DNA of 42,133 bases from Deltaproteobacteria bacterium (GCA_016932235.1 JAFGDF010000325.1:1-42133); one strand, 5' to 3'; positions 19,309 through 27,931 are shown, counted from the stretch's first letter. Translations and numbers: made by a program. The notes: generated from the sequence alone by a model not told the origin.

Positions 19309-20535
19309 TTATTCGAAGACGCCTTCTGAGTGTAATTGGACAAATTCTTTATCCGTCATTCCAAGAAGCTCACAGCACACAAATGATGTATGTTCCCCCA
19401 AACAGGGGGCATGGCGCCTAATCTCAATATTATTTTCCGATAGCCTCACAGGAGGCATTTCGATGCGGTACTCCTCCAGTTCAGGATGTTTAATGGTCCT
19501 AAAATGTTGCCTGTGCATTAACTGAGGGTCCTCATGGAGGTCTTTAATATTTTTGACCACCCCTGCAGCAACCCCTTCTTTTTGCAGTCTGGCCATCACC
19601 TCTTCAGGAGAAAAATTAATGGTCCACGATTCTATTAACCTGTCAAGTTCATCTTCATTTTTCTTTCGACTGGACATGGATAAGAACATGGAGTTATTTG
19701 ATATATCAGGATTAGATATCACCCGGCAAAGAGCCATCCATTCAGTTTCGGAGGATACGGCAATGGAACACCAGCGATCTTCTCCTCTGCACCGATATAC
19801 ACCGTGAGGAGCTTTTGCAAAAGACCGGTTACCCGCCCTTTGCATAATCTCATTATTGGCGCTATGCATGAGGGCTGCAGGCCTAAGCATCTGCAGGCCT
19901 GTTTCCAGTTGGGCAATATCAATGTGCTGTCCATTGCCTGTTTTTCTTCTGTATTCAAGGGCCGCCAGAATAGCCAGGCACCCGAACCATGGTGTTACTA
20001 AGTCCGTGTAAGCGCCGGGTGGAAGAGAGGGTTCACGGTCCGGCCAGCCGGTTACTTCAGGAAACCCCGCAAGAGCCACCACCGAATCCCCATAGCCCGG
20101 TTGATTCGCATAAGGGCCTGTCTCCCCCTGATTAGTGGTATTCAGAGTAATAACATCCCCGTTTACTTTTCTAAGGTCATCATGGGTTATTCCCAGGTTT
20201 TTCAAAGTTTTTTCAGTAGCGCTCTGTACGACAATATCTGCCCACCCGGCTAGCTTTAAGGCGATTTCATGTCCTCTCGGATGCTTTAAATTTAATCTGA
20301 TACTATATTTGTTTGTATTAAGAGAAGAAAAAACAAAGCTGCGATCAATCCCTACAACATCATTTTTAAACGGAGCGGAATGTCGTGTTATCTCAGGTGA
20401 ATGGATTGATTCGACCTTTATCACTTCCGCTCCGTAATAAGAAAGGAACGTTGTAATCGTGGGACCCACAACACTCCAGGAAAAGTCCGCAATTTTGATA
20501 CCTTCAAGCGGGGATTTTAATCTTATTTGCTCCAT
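19309..20535 (-). CDS. Class III CoA-transferase subunit, catalytic (CaiB/BaiF), module 2
   Basis: A 408-residue family III CoA-transferase closely similar in layout to 12667-13881. Family features: YYGAEVIKVESIHSPEITR, LNLKHPRGHEIALKL and QGETGPYANQPGYGD. The catalytic Asp is present (Asp178 in GAYTDLVTPWFG). Its start codon overlaps the stop of the upstream partner (TGATG), indicating coupled translation and equimolar production. It is the last gene of the four-gene module 2 operon. The partner subunit lacks the Asp, so the functional unit is probably a heteromer. Substrate unknown; the CoA donor is also unknown. Confidence 0.92.
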   Translation of the reverse strand: MEQIRLKSPLEGIKIADFSWSVVGPTITTFLSYYGAEVIKVESIHSPEITRHSAPFKNDVVGIDRSFVFSSLNTNKYSIRLNLKHPRGHEIALKLAGWADIVVQSATEKTLKNLGITHDDLRKVNGDVITLNTTNQGETGPYANQPGYGDSVVALAGFPEVTGWPDREPSLPPGAYTDLVTPWFGCLAILAALEYRRKTGNGQHIDIAQLETGLQMLRPAALMHSANNEIMQRAGNRSFAKAPHGVYRCRGEDRWCSIAVSSETEWMALCRVISNPDISNNSMFLSMSSRKKNEDELDRLIESWTINFSPEEVMARLQKEGVAAGVVKNIKDLHEDPQLMHRQHFRTIKHPELEEYRIEMPPVRLSENNIEIRRHAPCLGEHTSFVCCELLGMTDKEFVQLHSEGVFE

Positions 20536-21782
20536 CAGATAATACCACGGCTTTTATAAAGTTCCATTTCCCGCTCAGATATCTCAAGTTCATCAACATA
20601 GATCTCTTTGTTATTCTCGCCCATAAGGGGAGCTCGGCGCGCCGGCCTAATCGGTGATCCGCTCATCCGGCAGAATGCTCCGGGATGTGTGATGCTGGCA
20701 TCAAGGTCTTCATAATAAATCTGATTCCAGTAACCTCTTTCGATCAACTGTGAATAATCCATCAGCTCTTTAATATTATAAGCCGGGGCCATCAGCATTT
20801 CATGCTGCACAGCCTTCTCATAGATTTCCGCCTTGGTATGTTTCTTGAGAAAAGGAATAATAAGGCCCTCCCATCGTTCCATATCCTTCTGAGTGATTTC
20901 AGTCATATCAAGGGTTTCCCATTTTACCGTTTTAAGCTCCCCTGCCATCCCCTCTTCATCCATCCAGTCAATAAGTTTATAGGCAGTCGGCGCCCCCAGC
21001 ATGCCAACCATCAGCCGCCAGCCGATGTACCCGTCTTTACACGGCCATAAGTCTCTGATAAAGATATTAGCACGGCGCCGTCTCCCGCCAAGTCTTTCAC
21101 CGATATATCCTTCCGTATCAAAAAAATAGATTTCGAAGCCACCGCTTGGCAGACAATCCCTCATGGACACGTCGACATGCTGACCTTTACCATTCAGAAC
21201 GCACGAGCTCAGTGCCAGTAATGATGCGGAAGCCGCCTGCGCTCCTGCTGCCGCGTATGCCTGTCCCACACTGATCCTTACAGGAGCACGATCGGCCTCC
21301 CCGCAGGTAAACATGAAACCCGACATGGCCGTAATTGTAAGATCATATGCCTTGTATTCCGCATATGGTCCTTCCTGGCCGAAAGGGGATATGGATGTCA
21401 ATACAATGGAGGGATTCTCGGCCTCAAGGTTGCTGTAATCAAGACCGATGCTTTTCATGTACCCTGGAGGATAGGACTCGATTACGATGTTCACGTTTCG
21501 GACTAACCTCAGAAAAACCCCGCGCCCTTCCCGGCTTTCAAGATTCAAAGTTATACTTTTCTTTCCCGTGTTAGCACCCAGCCATGAGAGACTGGTTTCT
21601 CTATCTGATATATCATTAAAAAACGGACCTTTGAGCCGTATCGGATCTCCTCCGGGAGGTTCAACCTTGATAACATCGGCTCCCAGGTCTGCAAGGAATT
21701 TACCGCACTGTTGGCCTTTCTCTTCTGTCAGGTCAAGCACCCTGATATGACTTAACGCCTGCCCCGGTTTTTTTTCTTTCAT
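20535..21782 (-). CDS. Class III CoA-transferase subunit lacking the catalytic Asp, module 2
   Basis: A 415-residue CaiB/BaiF-fold protein. LADLGADVIKVEPPGGDPIRLKGPF, NTGKKSITLNLESREGRGVF and ISPFGQEGPYAEY place it in the family. The residue aligned with the catalytic Asp is Tyr176 (VGQAYAAAGAQAA), so it is probably a structural or CoA-binding partner. The frame stays open 15 codons upstream, but ATG 21782 lies one base after the crotonase-gene stop (TGAAATG) with AAGG eight bases before it, and gives the better family start. It is more like 13912-15144 than like its own neighbour, which indicates that the pair as a unit was duplicated or acquired twice. Confidence 0.9.
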   Translation of the reverse strand: MKEKKPGQALSHIRVLDLTEEKGQQCGKFLADLGADVIKVEPPGGDPIRLKGPFFNDISDRETSLSWLGANTGKKSITLNLESREGRGVFLRLVRNVNIVIESYPPGYMKSIGLDYSNLEAENPSIVLTSISPFGQEGPYAEYKAYDLTITAMSGFMFTCGEADRAPVRISVGQAYAAAGAQAASASLLALSSCVLNGKGQHVDVSMRDCLPSGGFEIYFFDTEGYIGERLGGRRRRANIFIRDLWPCKDGYIGWRLMVGMLGAPTAYKLIDWMDEEGMAGELKTVKWETLDMTEITQKDMERWEGLIIPFLKKHTKAEIYEKAVQHEMLMAPAYNIKELMDYSQLIERGYWNQIYYEDLDASITHPGAFCRMSGSPIRPARRAPLMGENNKEIYVDELEISEREMELYKSRGII

Positions 21783-21783
21783 T

Positions 21784-22698
21784 TCATTCGCCTTCAAGCT
21801 CCGTTTTATCCTTTTCCCTGGCATCAAGTTCCGCTAATGCTTCCTTAAGTATTCTTTTTTCAGTATCAAAATCCCTGAACATCCCCTCTTTTGTTTTTTG
21901 TATAAACCACTTCGTCCCGAGTTCCTTCTGAGCACGAAAAAGATCTTTCCCCATCTGCCCTCCGGTAAAAAGCTGATGCCCGATAAAATGATAGAGTGAG
22001 CCGGTCTGCTGAGTGGCGGAATAACCCATGATGTCCAGCATTAGATTTATGCTTTCCTTTGTCAATCGATTGTTGACAGGATTGATGTCTGTAATTTCTT
22101 TGGCAAGCGCGTTTACCTCTTCCTCAAGTTTTTCCGCAGGCACGACTTTGTTGATTAGACCGATCCTGTAAAATTCTTCGGCCGAGTATATTCTTCCCGT
22201 ATAGACCATTTCTTTCACAATTCTTAAAGGCATCAACCACAGGTAATTCATATTCTCATCCGGAGGAGGCCCGAATTTTACTCCATACATACCCATTCTG
22301 GTGCCTTCGGCCGCGATAACAAGATCACACATGTTCATTATGACAAACGCCCCCGCCAAGACATGCCCGTGTACTTGCGCGATTGAAGGTATTTTTAACC
22401 TTCTTAACGCCTCTTTCGGATCGATGTATTTCGCCCTCTCATAATTCATAAGTTCAACAAAATCGGATGGGTAACCTTTTTCCGTTTCAAGTTCCTTAAG
22501 ATCATGCCCCGCACAAAAAGCCTTTCCATTACCGGAGATGATAAGGACCCTTGCCTCTTTATCCTTGTTCAGCTTGTCGATAACATCACTGACTTCTTCC
22601 ATCATCTTCCAGTTCCACGCGTTCAGGACCTCGGGTCTATTCAGCCTGATCCTTGCGATACCGTCCTTCATCTCATACTGTATTGTGGTGTACTCCAT
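21784..22698 (-). CDS. Crotonase-fold (enoyl-CoA hydratase/isomerase family) protein without the catalytic glutamates
   Basis: A 304-residue crotonase-superfamily protein. The first oxyanion-hole segment is clear (ISGNGKAFCAGHDLKE, residues 55-70), and the CoA-binding fold is typical up to about residue 260; a charged C-terminal extension of some 40 residues follows. The hydratase glutamates (Glu144/Glu164 in the rat enzyme) align with Val119 (AGAFVIMNMCD) and Pro146 (FGPPPDEN). A standard syn-hydration is therefore unlikely; decarboxylation, hydrolysis or isomerisation by other residues is possible. A perfect GGAGG precedes the start. It lies 32 bp after the MmgE/PrpD gene and abuts the CoA-transferase pair, so it probably acts on the CoA ester they form. 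Confidence 0.88.
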   Translation of the reverse strand: MEYTTIQYEMKDGIARIRLNRPEVLNAWNWKMMEEVSDVIDKLNKDKEARVLIISGNGKAFCAGHDLKELETEKGYPSDFVELMNYERAKYIDPKEALRRLKIPSIAQVHGHVLAGAFVIMNMCDLVIAAEGTRMGMYGVKFGPPPDENMNYLWLMPLRIVKEMVYTGRIYSAEEFYRIGLINKVVPAEKLEEEVNALAKEITDINPVNNRLTKESINLMLDIMGYSATQQTGSLYHFIGHQLFTGGQMGKDLFRAQKELGTKWFIQKTKEGMFRDFDTEKRILKEALAELDAREKDKTELEGE

Positions 22699-22730
22699 AA
22701 AAACCTCCTTTTCATTCCCTCTTTAACATG

Positions 22731-24107
22731 TCAGCTAATCAACCTGATGACATTGCTTATGTCTTCCACATCTTCGAACCCGCTGAAGATATCGAGCAAT
22801 TTATTCACATTCTCCTTAGGAATATCCCTGACTCCACATCCGGCGCAGTCTTTGAACTTTTCACAGAGCTCCTGCCAGCTCATTGGTTCAGCAGGGTTTC
22901 CTTTGGCGATATCCACCCGTTTGGAGAAAATCTTTCCCGATCCCTTCATCTTTATCTCAATAATAGCCGGTGTGGTTGTTCTGGCTTCCATCCGAGGATC
23001 CACGAAAGTTTTAACATTGGAGGATATTCGAATAACCGATTCATCAAGGATAGCCTCAGGGGTGAAATCCCTCAGTGATACCTTCCTTTTTACTAAGGCA
23101 GTAGCAATAACCCACGGGATGCTGAACTGTGCATCAACGAAAGTTCTTGGTCTCTGTTTTGCTTCAAGGGGTTCACAGAGAAGCCTTGCTACTTCGCTAC
23201 AGGTTGCCCTAACCTCTTCCACATTATCCACCGGAATATCATTTTCATTAGCGAGTTCCAAGGTGGCATCAATAAAAGGATGGCAGTTCCTGCAACATGG
23301 ATACGGTTTGAAACTGAGATCAACCACCCCAAAATGTTTCCCCAGATTTGCAGTCAGTTTAGCAGGATCATAATTTCCTCTGAGATAGACCTGAAACAAT
23401 CCCTTTTCCCCTTCCAGGCTGTTACGAGCCCCTGTCAATCCCATGCTGGCAATCAATGCGGAGTTTACACCCCCCATTGCCGCGAAACCGGCCTGCATCC
23501 GTTTTGTCAAAGCCCCGTCGGCAATGCACTGAAAATTTCCGGCAGCCTGGCTGTATGCGATACCAACGGCGTTTAACATCCGTTCCTCGTCGAATCCCAG
23601 AAGCTTACCGCACGCCACTGCCGCACCAAATATGCCATAAAGAGAGGTGTACATGAATCCCAGTTCCGAGGGACTTATATTGCTCGCTTCCCCAAGCCTG
23701 CATATCACATCTATGCCGGATACAACCGCGCTCAAAAACTTTCTGCCGTCAACATTACCCGTGCGTTCCGCTATGGCTAAAGCAGCCGGAATAACGGTTA
23801 CACCGGCATGAAGAATTACACCTTCATGTGCATCGTCATAGTCAAGAGCATGTGCCATTGTCCCATTCACCAGGGCGGCATGTGGAGACGGTACTTTCAT
23901 ATCATACATTATGACCGAACTCTCCTCCTTCCCTCCCCAGTCACCTATGAGCCCCATAAGTTCTCTGCCCCCCGCGACTCCACTACCGGCAATCGTTACC
24001 CCAATTGTGTCAAGGATGTCCATTTTTGCTGCATAAACAGCCTCATCAGGTAGATCTATAAATTCCGTTTTCACAATACTTTTGACTAATTCTATTATGG
24101 CATCCAT
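22731..24107 (-). CDS. MmgE/PrpD family protein (module 2)
   Basis: A 458-residue MmgE/PrpD-fold protein that keeps the family motif MAHALDYDDAHEG (residues 85-96) and His100 (LHAGVTV), plus LTKRMQAGFAA and SFKPYPCCRNCHPFID. The segment where decarboxylating and dehydrating members often have GxHxTG reads GFMYTSLYG, so one usual His is missing. Family reactions are lyase, decarboxylase or epimerase chemistry on small polycarboxylates. It is first in the operon MmgE-crotonase-CoAT-CoAT, with a LysR-type operator 133 bp upstream shared with the divergent racemase-like gene. The exact reaction is not inferable. Confidence 0.91.
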   Translation of the reverse strand: MDAIIELVKSIVKTEFIDLPDEAVYAAKMDILDTIGVTIAGSGVAGGRELMGLIGDWGGKEESSVIMYDMKVPSPHAALVNGTMAHALDYDDAHEGVILHAGVTVIPAALAIAERTGNVDGRKFLSAVVSGIDVICRLGEASNISPSELGFMYTSLYGIFGAAVACGKLLGFDEERMLNAVGIAYSQAAGNFQCIADGALTKRMQAGFAAMGGVNSALIASMGLTGARNSLEGEKGLFQVYLRGNYDPAKLTANLGKHFGVVDLSFKPYPCCRNCHPFIDATLELANENDIPVDNVEEVRATCSEVARLLCEPLEAKQRPRTFVDAQFSIPWVIATALVKRKVSLRDFTPEAILDESVIRISSNVKTFVDPRMEARTTTPAIIEIKMKGSGKIFSKRVDIAKGNPAEPMSWQELCEKFKDCAGCGVRDIPKENVNKLLDIFSGFEDVEDISNVIRLIS

Positions 24108-24239
24108 AGGTGTTCTTTCCGCTATCTTTCTATCTTAAGTGCTAAATAAAAATCATTTCCCCTTGTGAAAACAATCCACCAAGATGTCCTTTAAATCAAC
24201 AGCCTCATTAGTCTTATTCTTTCAATTTACTTTATTACA

Positions 24240-24283
24240 TGTCAAATTAATAAATGTTAATTTGGATTAACCTTTTGTTAATT
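24240..24283. promoter_or_regulatory. Predicted LysR-type operator, site B
   Basis: Same 44-bp plan as site A: TGTCAAATTAA, one base, AAATGTTAA, five bases, ATTAAC, five bases, GTTAATT. All non-variable positions are identical to site A. It lies 133 bp from the module 2 start codon and 7 bp before a consensus -35 box for the racemase-like gene, a common geometry for LysR-activated promoters. Confidence 0.75.
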
Positions 24284-24290
24284 TTTGCCA

Positions 24291-24319
24291 TTGACAACTT
24301 ATAATACGCACTATATTTT
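24291..24319 (+). promoter_or_regulatory. Sigma70-type promoter of the racemase-like gene
   Basis: TTGACA at 24291-24296, a perfect -35 hexamer, is followed by TATTTT at 24314-24319 (17-bp spacer) or TATATT at 24312-24317 (15-bp spacer). The gene starts at 24350 after GGAGG. The operator lies directly upstream of the -35 box. Confidence 0.6.
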
Positions 24320-24349
24320 AGAATCATTTATTTCCGCAGGAGGATAAAA

Positions 24350-25063
24350 ATGAGGATAATGTTTATTGAACCGGGGGATTTTCCCGCCGAACATCTGGCA
24401 GAAAAAGAGAAATACGCAAAATCCTTCTGCGCGCAAAATACCACGCTGCTCCTCTCATTTGCAGAGGTATCATTAATTCCACCCAGTGATTTTTCCATGT
24501 TCAGCTTTTATCTGCCCGGTGTTATCAAAATGGTCAGAGAAGCGGAAAAGGAAGGATATGATGCCGTAATCATAGACTGTTTTACTGACGCCGGTTTAGA
24601 GTCCTGTAAAATCACCTCCAACATCCCGGTTCTAGGCCCGGCTGAGACAAGCCTGCATCTGTCCTGCCTCCTGGCCGACAGATTTGGCGTTATTACGCCC
24701 ATGGACGAGGGGATACCATTCCACTGGAGACAGGCCAGAAATTACGGCCTGTCAGACAGGATAGCGTCAATTAAAGCGCTCAACATGCCCCTGGAAGAGA
24801 TAAGCAGCAGGAAAGAAAAGGCGGAAGAACGACTTCTTCTGCTGTCAGATGATTTCCTGCGAGAAGGAGCACAGTTGATACTGGTGGGATGTATGGGGAT
24901 TTTCCCCGCACTAGGCCCGGGCTCCGCTGAAAGGCTGTCAAAAAGATTGGGCGCCCCGTTTATCGATCCTCTTTCCGCTACCCTTAAAACGGCCGAAATG
25001 CTCGTTAACCTTAATCTTCACCAGAGTAAGATAGCCTTTCCTAATACAGCCGGGCTGATCTAA
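24350..25063 (+). CDS. Asp/Glu/hydantoin racemase superfamily protein
   Basis: A 237-residue protein of the Asp/Glu racemase superfamily, which includes hydantoin racemase, maleate isomerase and arylmalonate decarboxylase. The two catalytic-site cysteines are visible in the expected contexts: Cys77 (VIIDCFTDAGLE) and Cys181 (LILVGCMGIFP). PVLGPAETSLHLSCLLADRFGVIT is the typical central segment. GGAGG precedes the ATG. It is divergent from module 2 and next to a SDR gene. Because both cysteines are kept, racemisation or cis-trans isomerisation of a pathway acid is more likely than decarboxylation, which uses one Cys. That choice is inference. Confidence 0.85.
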   Translation: MRIMFIEPGDFPAEHLAEKEKYAKSFCAQNTTLLLSFAEVSLIPPSDFSMFSFYLPGVIKMVREAEKEGYDAVIIDCFTDAGLESCKITSNIPVLGPAETSLHLSCLLADRFGVITPMDEGIPFHWRQARNYGLSDRIASIKALNMPLEEISSRKEKAEERLLLLSDDFLREGAQLILVGCMGIFPALGPGSAERLSKRLGAPFIDPLSATLKTAEMLVNLNLHQSKIAFPNTAGLI

Positions 25064-25163
25064 GATAATAACTCGGACATAAACCGATGAACTTGTATGG
25101 ATATCGAACCAGAAACATTAGAGGGGTTATAACCATTAACATTTTATCACGGAGGATGAACTG

Positions 25164-25937
25164 ATGTTATTGAAAGATAGAGTTGCTATCGTAACCGGCG
25201 GCAGCAGGGGAATCGGCAAAGGCATTGCGGATAAATTCTCAGAGGAAGGTTGTTCTGTTGTTATCATAGGCCGGTCGAATAAAGGACACGAGACAGAAGA
25301 AGGGTTTGTTAAATCGGGGAGAGATGTCGTATTTATAAAGTGTGACGTCTCAGACAGTTCCCAGGTCGATGAAATGGTAGAGCAGGTAATAAACAGATTC
25401 GGCAAGATCGACATACTCGTTAATAATGCTGCCATAGCTGCCGTTCCAAAACCTATTGAGGAAATATCTGATATTGAATGGGACACTATTCTGAATGTAA
25501 ACTTAAAAGGGCAGTTTTTATGCTGCAGGGCGGTTGTGCCTCACATGAAAGAAAAAAGATTCGGCAAGATTATAAATATCTCATCCCTCGCTGCGATAGC
25601 ACCTTTGGCTACAGAGGTTCACTACTCTGCCGCAAAGGCCGGAATTCTGGGGCTCACGATTGATCTTGCCTTTGAACTGGCTCCATATAACATATGCGTG
25701 AACTCAATTCTACCCGGAATAATAGACACTGAAGCACTCGACGAGGTTATTCCACCAGGGCTTGACAAATACGCCTTTCTCAATGAGCAGATAAAAAAGA
25801 TGGTGCCTCAACAGCGTCTGGGCTCGCCTCAGGATATTGCCGGAGTCTCTCTATTTCTGGCCTCCGATCTTTCAGGATTTGTAACCGGTGACCGTATAAT
25901 TGCCGGGGGAGGTTCTCCCTTGCTGCCGCCGGGTTGA
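25164..25937 (+). CDS. Short-chain dehydrogenase/reductase
   Basis: A 257-residue classical SDR. Cofactor motif TGGSRGIGKGIA (residues 11-22), the NNAA motif (87-90) and the catalytic Ser141, Tyr154 and Lys158 (YSAAK) are all present; the C-terminal stretch LFLASDLSGFVTGDRIIAGGG is typical. Arg37 after the second strand may favour NADP, but this is weak. GGAGG lies six bases before ATG 25164. It follows the racemase-like gene by 100 bp on the same strand and could be cotranscribed. It may oxidise a beta-hydroxyacyl intermediate of the pathway; the substrate cannot be read. Confidence 0.92.
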   Translation: MLLKDRVAIVTGGSRGIGKGIADKFSEEGCSVVIIGRSNKGHETEEGFVKSGRDVVFIKCDVSDSSQVDEMVEQVINRFGKIDILVNNAAIAAVPKPIEEISDIEWDTILNVNLKGQFLCCRAVVPHMKEKRFGKIINISSLAAIAPLATEVHYSAAKAGILGLTIDLAFELAPYNICVNSILPGIIDTEALDEVIPPGLDKYAFLNEQIKKMVPQQRLGSPQDIAGVSLFLASDLSGFVTGDRIIAGGGSPLLPPG

Positions 25938-26046
25938 TTTTGATACCAATTACCGCGCGCGGATTAAAGAAATATTTGTATGAATCATGGTTGAGTTGCT
26001 GTCATTACTGTTTGGTGAAGCAGGTTTGGCGGGGATATAATATCTA

Positions 26047-26090
26047 GGAGCCCTTCGACTTCGCTCAGGGCCATGAGCCTGTCGAATGGC
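26047..26090. repeat. REP-like imperfect palindrome
   Basis: CCCTTCGACTTCGCTCAGGG (26051-26070) faces the imperfect inverted arm CATGAGCCTGTCGAATGG (26072-26089). This TTCGACTTCGCTCAGG / TGAGCCTGTCGAA form is a common extragenic palindrome in many environmental bacterial genomes. It lies in the SDR-prfC gap (25938-26126), which holds no gene. A REP-associated transposase is encoded 1.8 kb away. Confidence 0.7.
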
Positions 26091-26126
26091 AGATGGCGCC
26101 TTGATGGCGGACCAGGGGGCTGAGAT

Positions 26127-27713
26127 CTAATTGTGTTCCAGAGTCTTATGGAATATCATATCCGGCCACTTTTTCATTACATATTCAAGCTCCCAAGGAC
26201 TCGGAGCAAGGTAGGCAAGGTTTTCGCCGGCATCAAGGAAGATATTCTGCATCTTCTCATATTTAAATCTTTCCAGGGTGTTAAGGCTTTTACTATTGAT
26301 CCACCTGGCAGTCCCGAAATTCGCTTGTTCATAATCCGCCTCAACCCAGTACTCATCCTTCAATCTTGCTATCGTAACGTCAAACTGCAGAGCCCCAACA
26401 GCTCCCAGGATATAATCGTTTCCCCGAATGGGCCTGAAAAACTGCACTGCTCCTTCCTCCGCCAACTGGGTGAGGCCTTTCTTAAGCTGCTTAACTTTTA
26501 AAGGGTTTTTCAACCGCACCCTCCGGAAATATTCGGGAGCGAAATTGGGTACTCCGGTAAATTTGAAATTTTCCTTTTCAGTAAATGTATCGCCAATCTT
26601 GATGGTTCCGTGATTATGTATTCCTATGATATCCCCGGCATAAGCCTCATCAACATTTGTTCTGTCCTGAGCCATAAAGATCGTGGCATTTGAAAGGGTT
26701 ATGTCCTTTCCCAGCCTCTGATGAAAAACCTTTATGCCGCGTGTGAACTTCCCGGAGCATATCCTCATAAACGCGATGCGATCCCTGTGTGCGGGATTCA
26801 TGTTTGCCTGAATCTTGAATACAAATCCGCTGAATCCTTCCTCATAAGGAGAAACCTCTCTCTGAAGAGCATGACGCGGGCCGGGAGCAGGTGCCATCTC
26901 AACCAAAGCATCAAGCATTTCCCTGACGCCGAAGTTGTTTATCGCGCTCCCGAAAAAAACAGGTGTCTGATAACCATTGACATAATGATGCATTTCAAAT
27001 GGGTTTGCGGCTTCTTCCAGCAGTTCAACATCCTCGCGAAGAATGTCAGCCTGCCGTCCCAGGATTTTATCAAGCCCGGGATCTGAAAGATCACTAAATA
27101 AAATTCCTCCCCTGTGAACGGTATCTTTACCTGAATGAAAAAGGTGGAGTTCTCTGCGATAGAGATTATATACTCCCCTAAAACTTTTTCCCCTGCCAAT
27201 TGGCCATGTCATGGGAGAACACTCCACCTGTAACTTGTCCTCGATTTCAGCCAAAATATCGAGCGGCTCCATTCCTTCCCGGTCCAGCTTATTGATAAAG
27301 GTTATTATGGGCGTATTCCGCATCCTGCAGACGTCCATAAGCTTCTCGGTCCTGGTCTCTACGCCTTTCGCGCTGTCGATAACCATAAGAGCGCTGTCAA
27401 CGGCCGTAAGGACTCTGTATGTGTCCTCTGAAAAATCCTGGTGACCGGGTGTGTCTAACAGGTTTATCTCAAAGCCCTTGTAATTAAACTTCATTACCGA
27501 CGTGGTAACTGATATGCCTCTGTCCCTTTCAATACTCATCCAGTCGCTTGTCGCATGCCTTTCGGCCCTGCGTGCTTTAACCGTGCCTGCCAACTGAATC
27601 GCACCGCAGAAAAGGAGAAGCTTTTCCGTAAGTGTAGTCTTACCGGCATCAGGGTGACTTATGATCCCGAACGTTCGCCGGCGATCAACTTCCCTCTTGA
27701 TCATTTTATCCAT
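26127..27713 (-). CDS. prfC: Peptide chain release factor 3
   Basis: A 528-residue GTPase that recycles RF1/RF2 from the ribosome after termination. The G domain shows the P-loop SHPDAGKTT, switch [16 protein letters not shown], and FINKLDRE (NKxD). The RF3-specific C-terminal region includes [36 protein letters not shown]. The frame is open 40 codons further upstream, but ATG 27713 follows AGGA at 8-base spacing and gives the usual length (E. coli 529). Single gene, divergent from the RAYT gene. Confidence 0.96.
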   Translation of the reverse strand: MDKMIKREVDRRRTFGIISHPDAGKTTLTEKLLLFCGAIQLAGTVKARRAERHATSDWMSIERDRGISVTTSVMKFNYKGFEINLLDTPGHQDFSEDTYRVLTAVDSALMVIDSAKGVETRTEKLMDVCRMRNTPIITFINKLDREGMEPLDILAEIEDKLQVECSPMTWPIGRGKSFRGVYNLYRRELHLFHSGKDTVHRGGILFSDLSDPGLDKILGRQADILREDVELLEEAANPFEMHHYVNGYQTPVFFGSAINNFGVREMLDALVEMAPAPGPRHALQREVSPYEEGFSGFVFKIQANMNPAHRDRIAFMRICSGKFTRGIKVFHQRLGKDITLSNATIFMAQDRTNVDEAYAGDIIGIHNHGTIKIGDTFTEKENFKFTGVPNFAPEYFRRVRLKNPLKVKQLKKGLTQLAEEGAVQFFRPIRGNDYILGAVGALQFDVTIARLKDEYWVEADYEQANFGTARWINSKSLNTLERFKYEKMQNIFLDAGENLAYLAPSPWELEYVMKKWPDMIFHKTLEHN

Positions 27714-27931
27714 TCTATAAATCCTGATATAAAAAATTAAAACGGACCAATCCTGGCCCGTTTTCGCGTCCTGACTCAGACATGTAACCTCTACAAAGAG
27801 CGCACAGGATATATTTTTCTTAAAAAATGTCAATAATCTTTTTAAAAAAGGGGACGTTGTTGACTATCTTGACAAACAATGTTATGTATTATTTATTTTT
27901 TCCTCTATCGACTTTAAACGGTAATAAGGAT

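Noticed and set aside
22504..23373. Plus-strand reading frame of 289 codons
   Set aside because: It lies wholly opposite the crotonase and MmgE/PrpD genes, which have clear family motifs; it is an antisense shadow.
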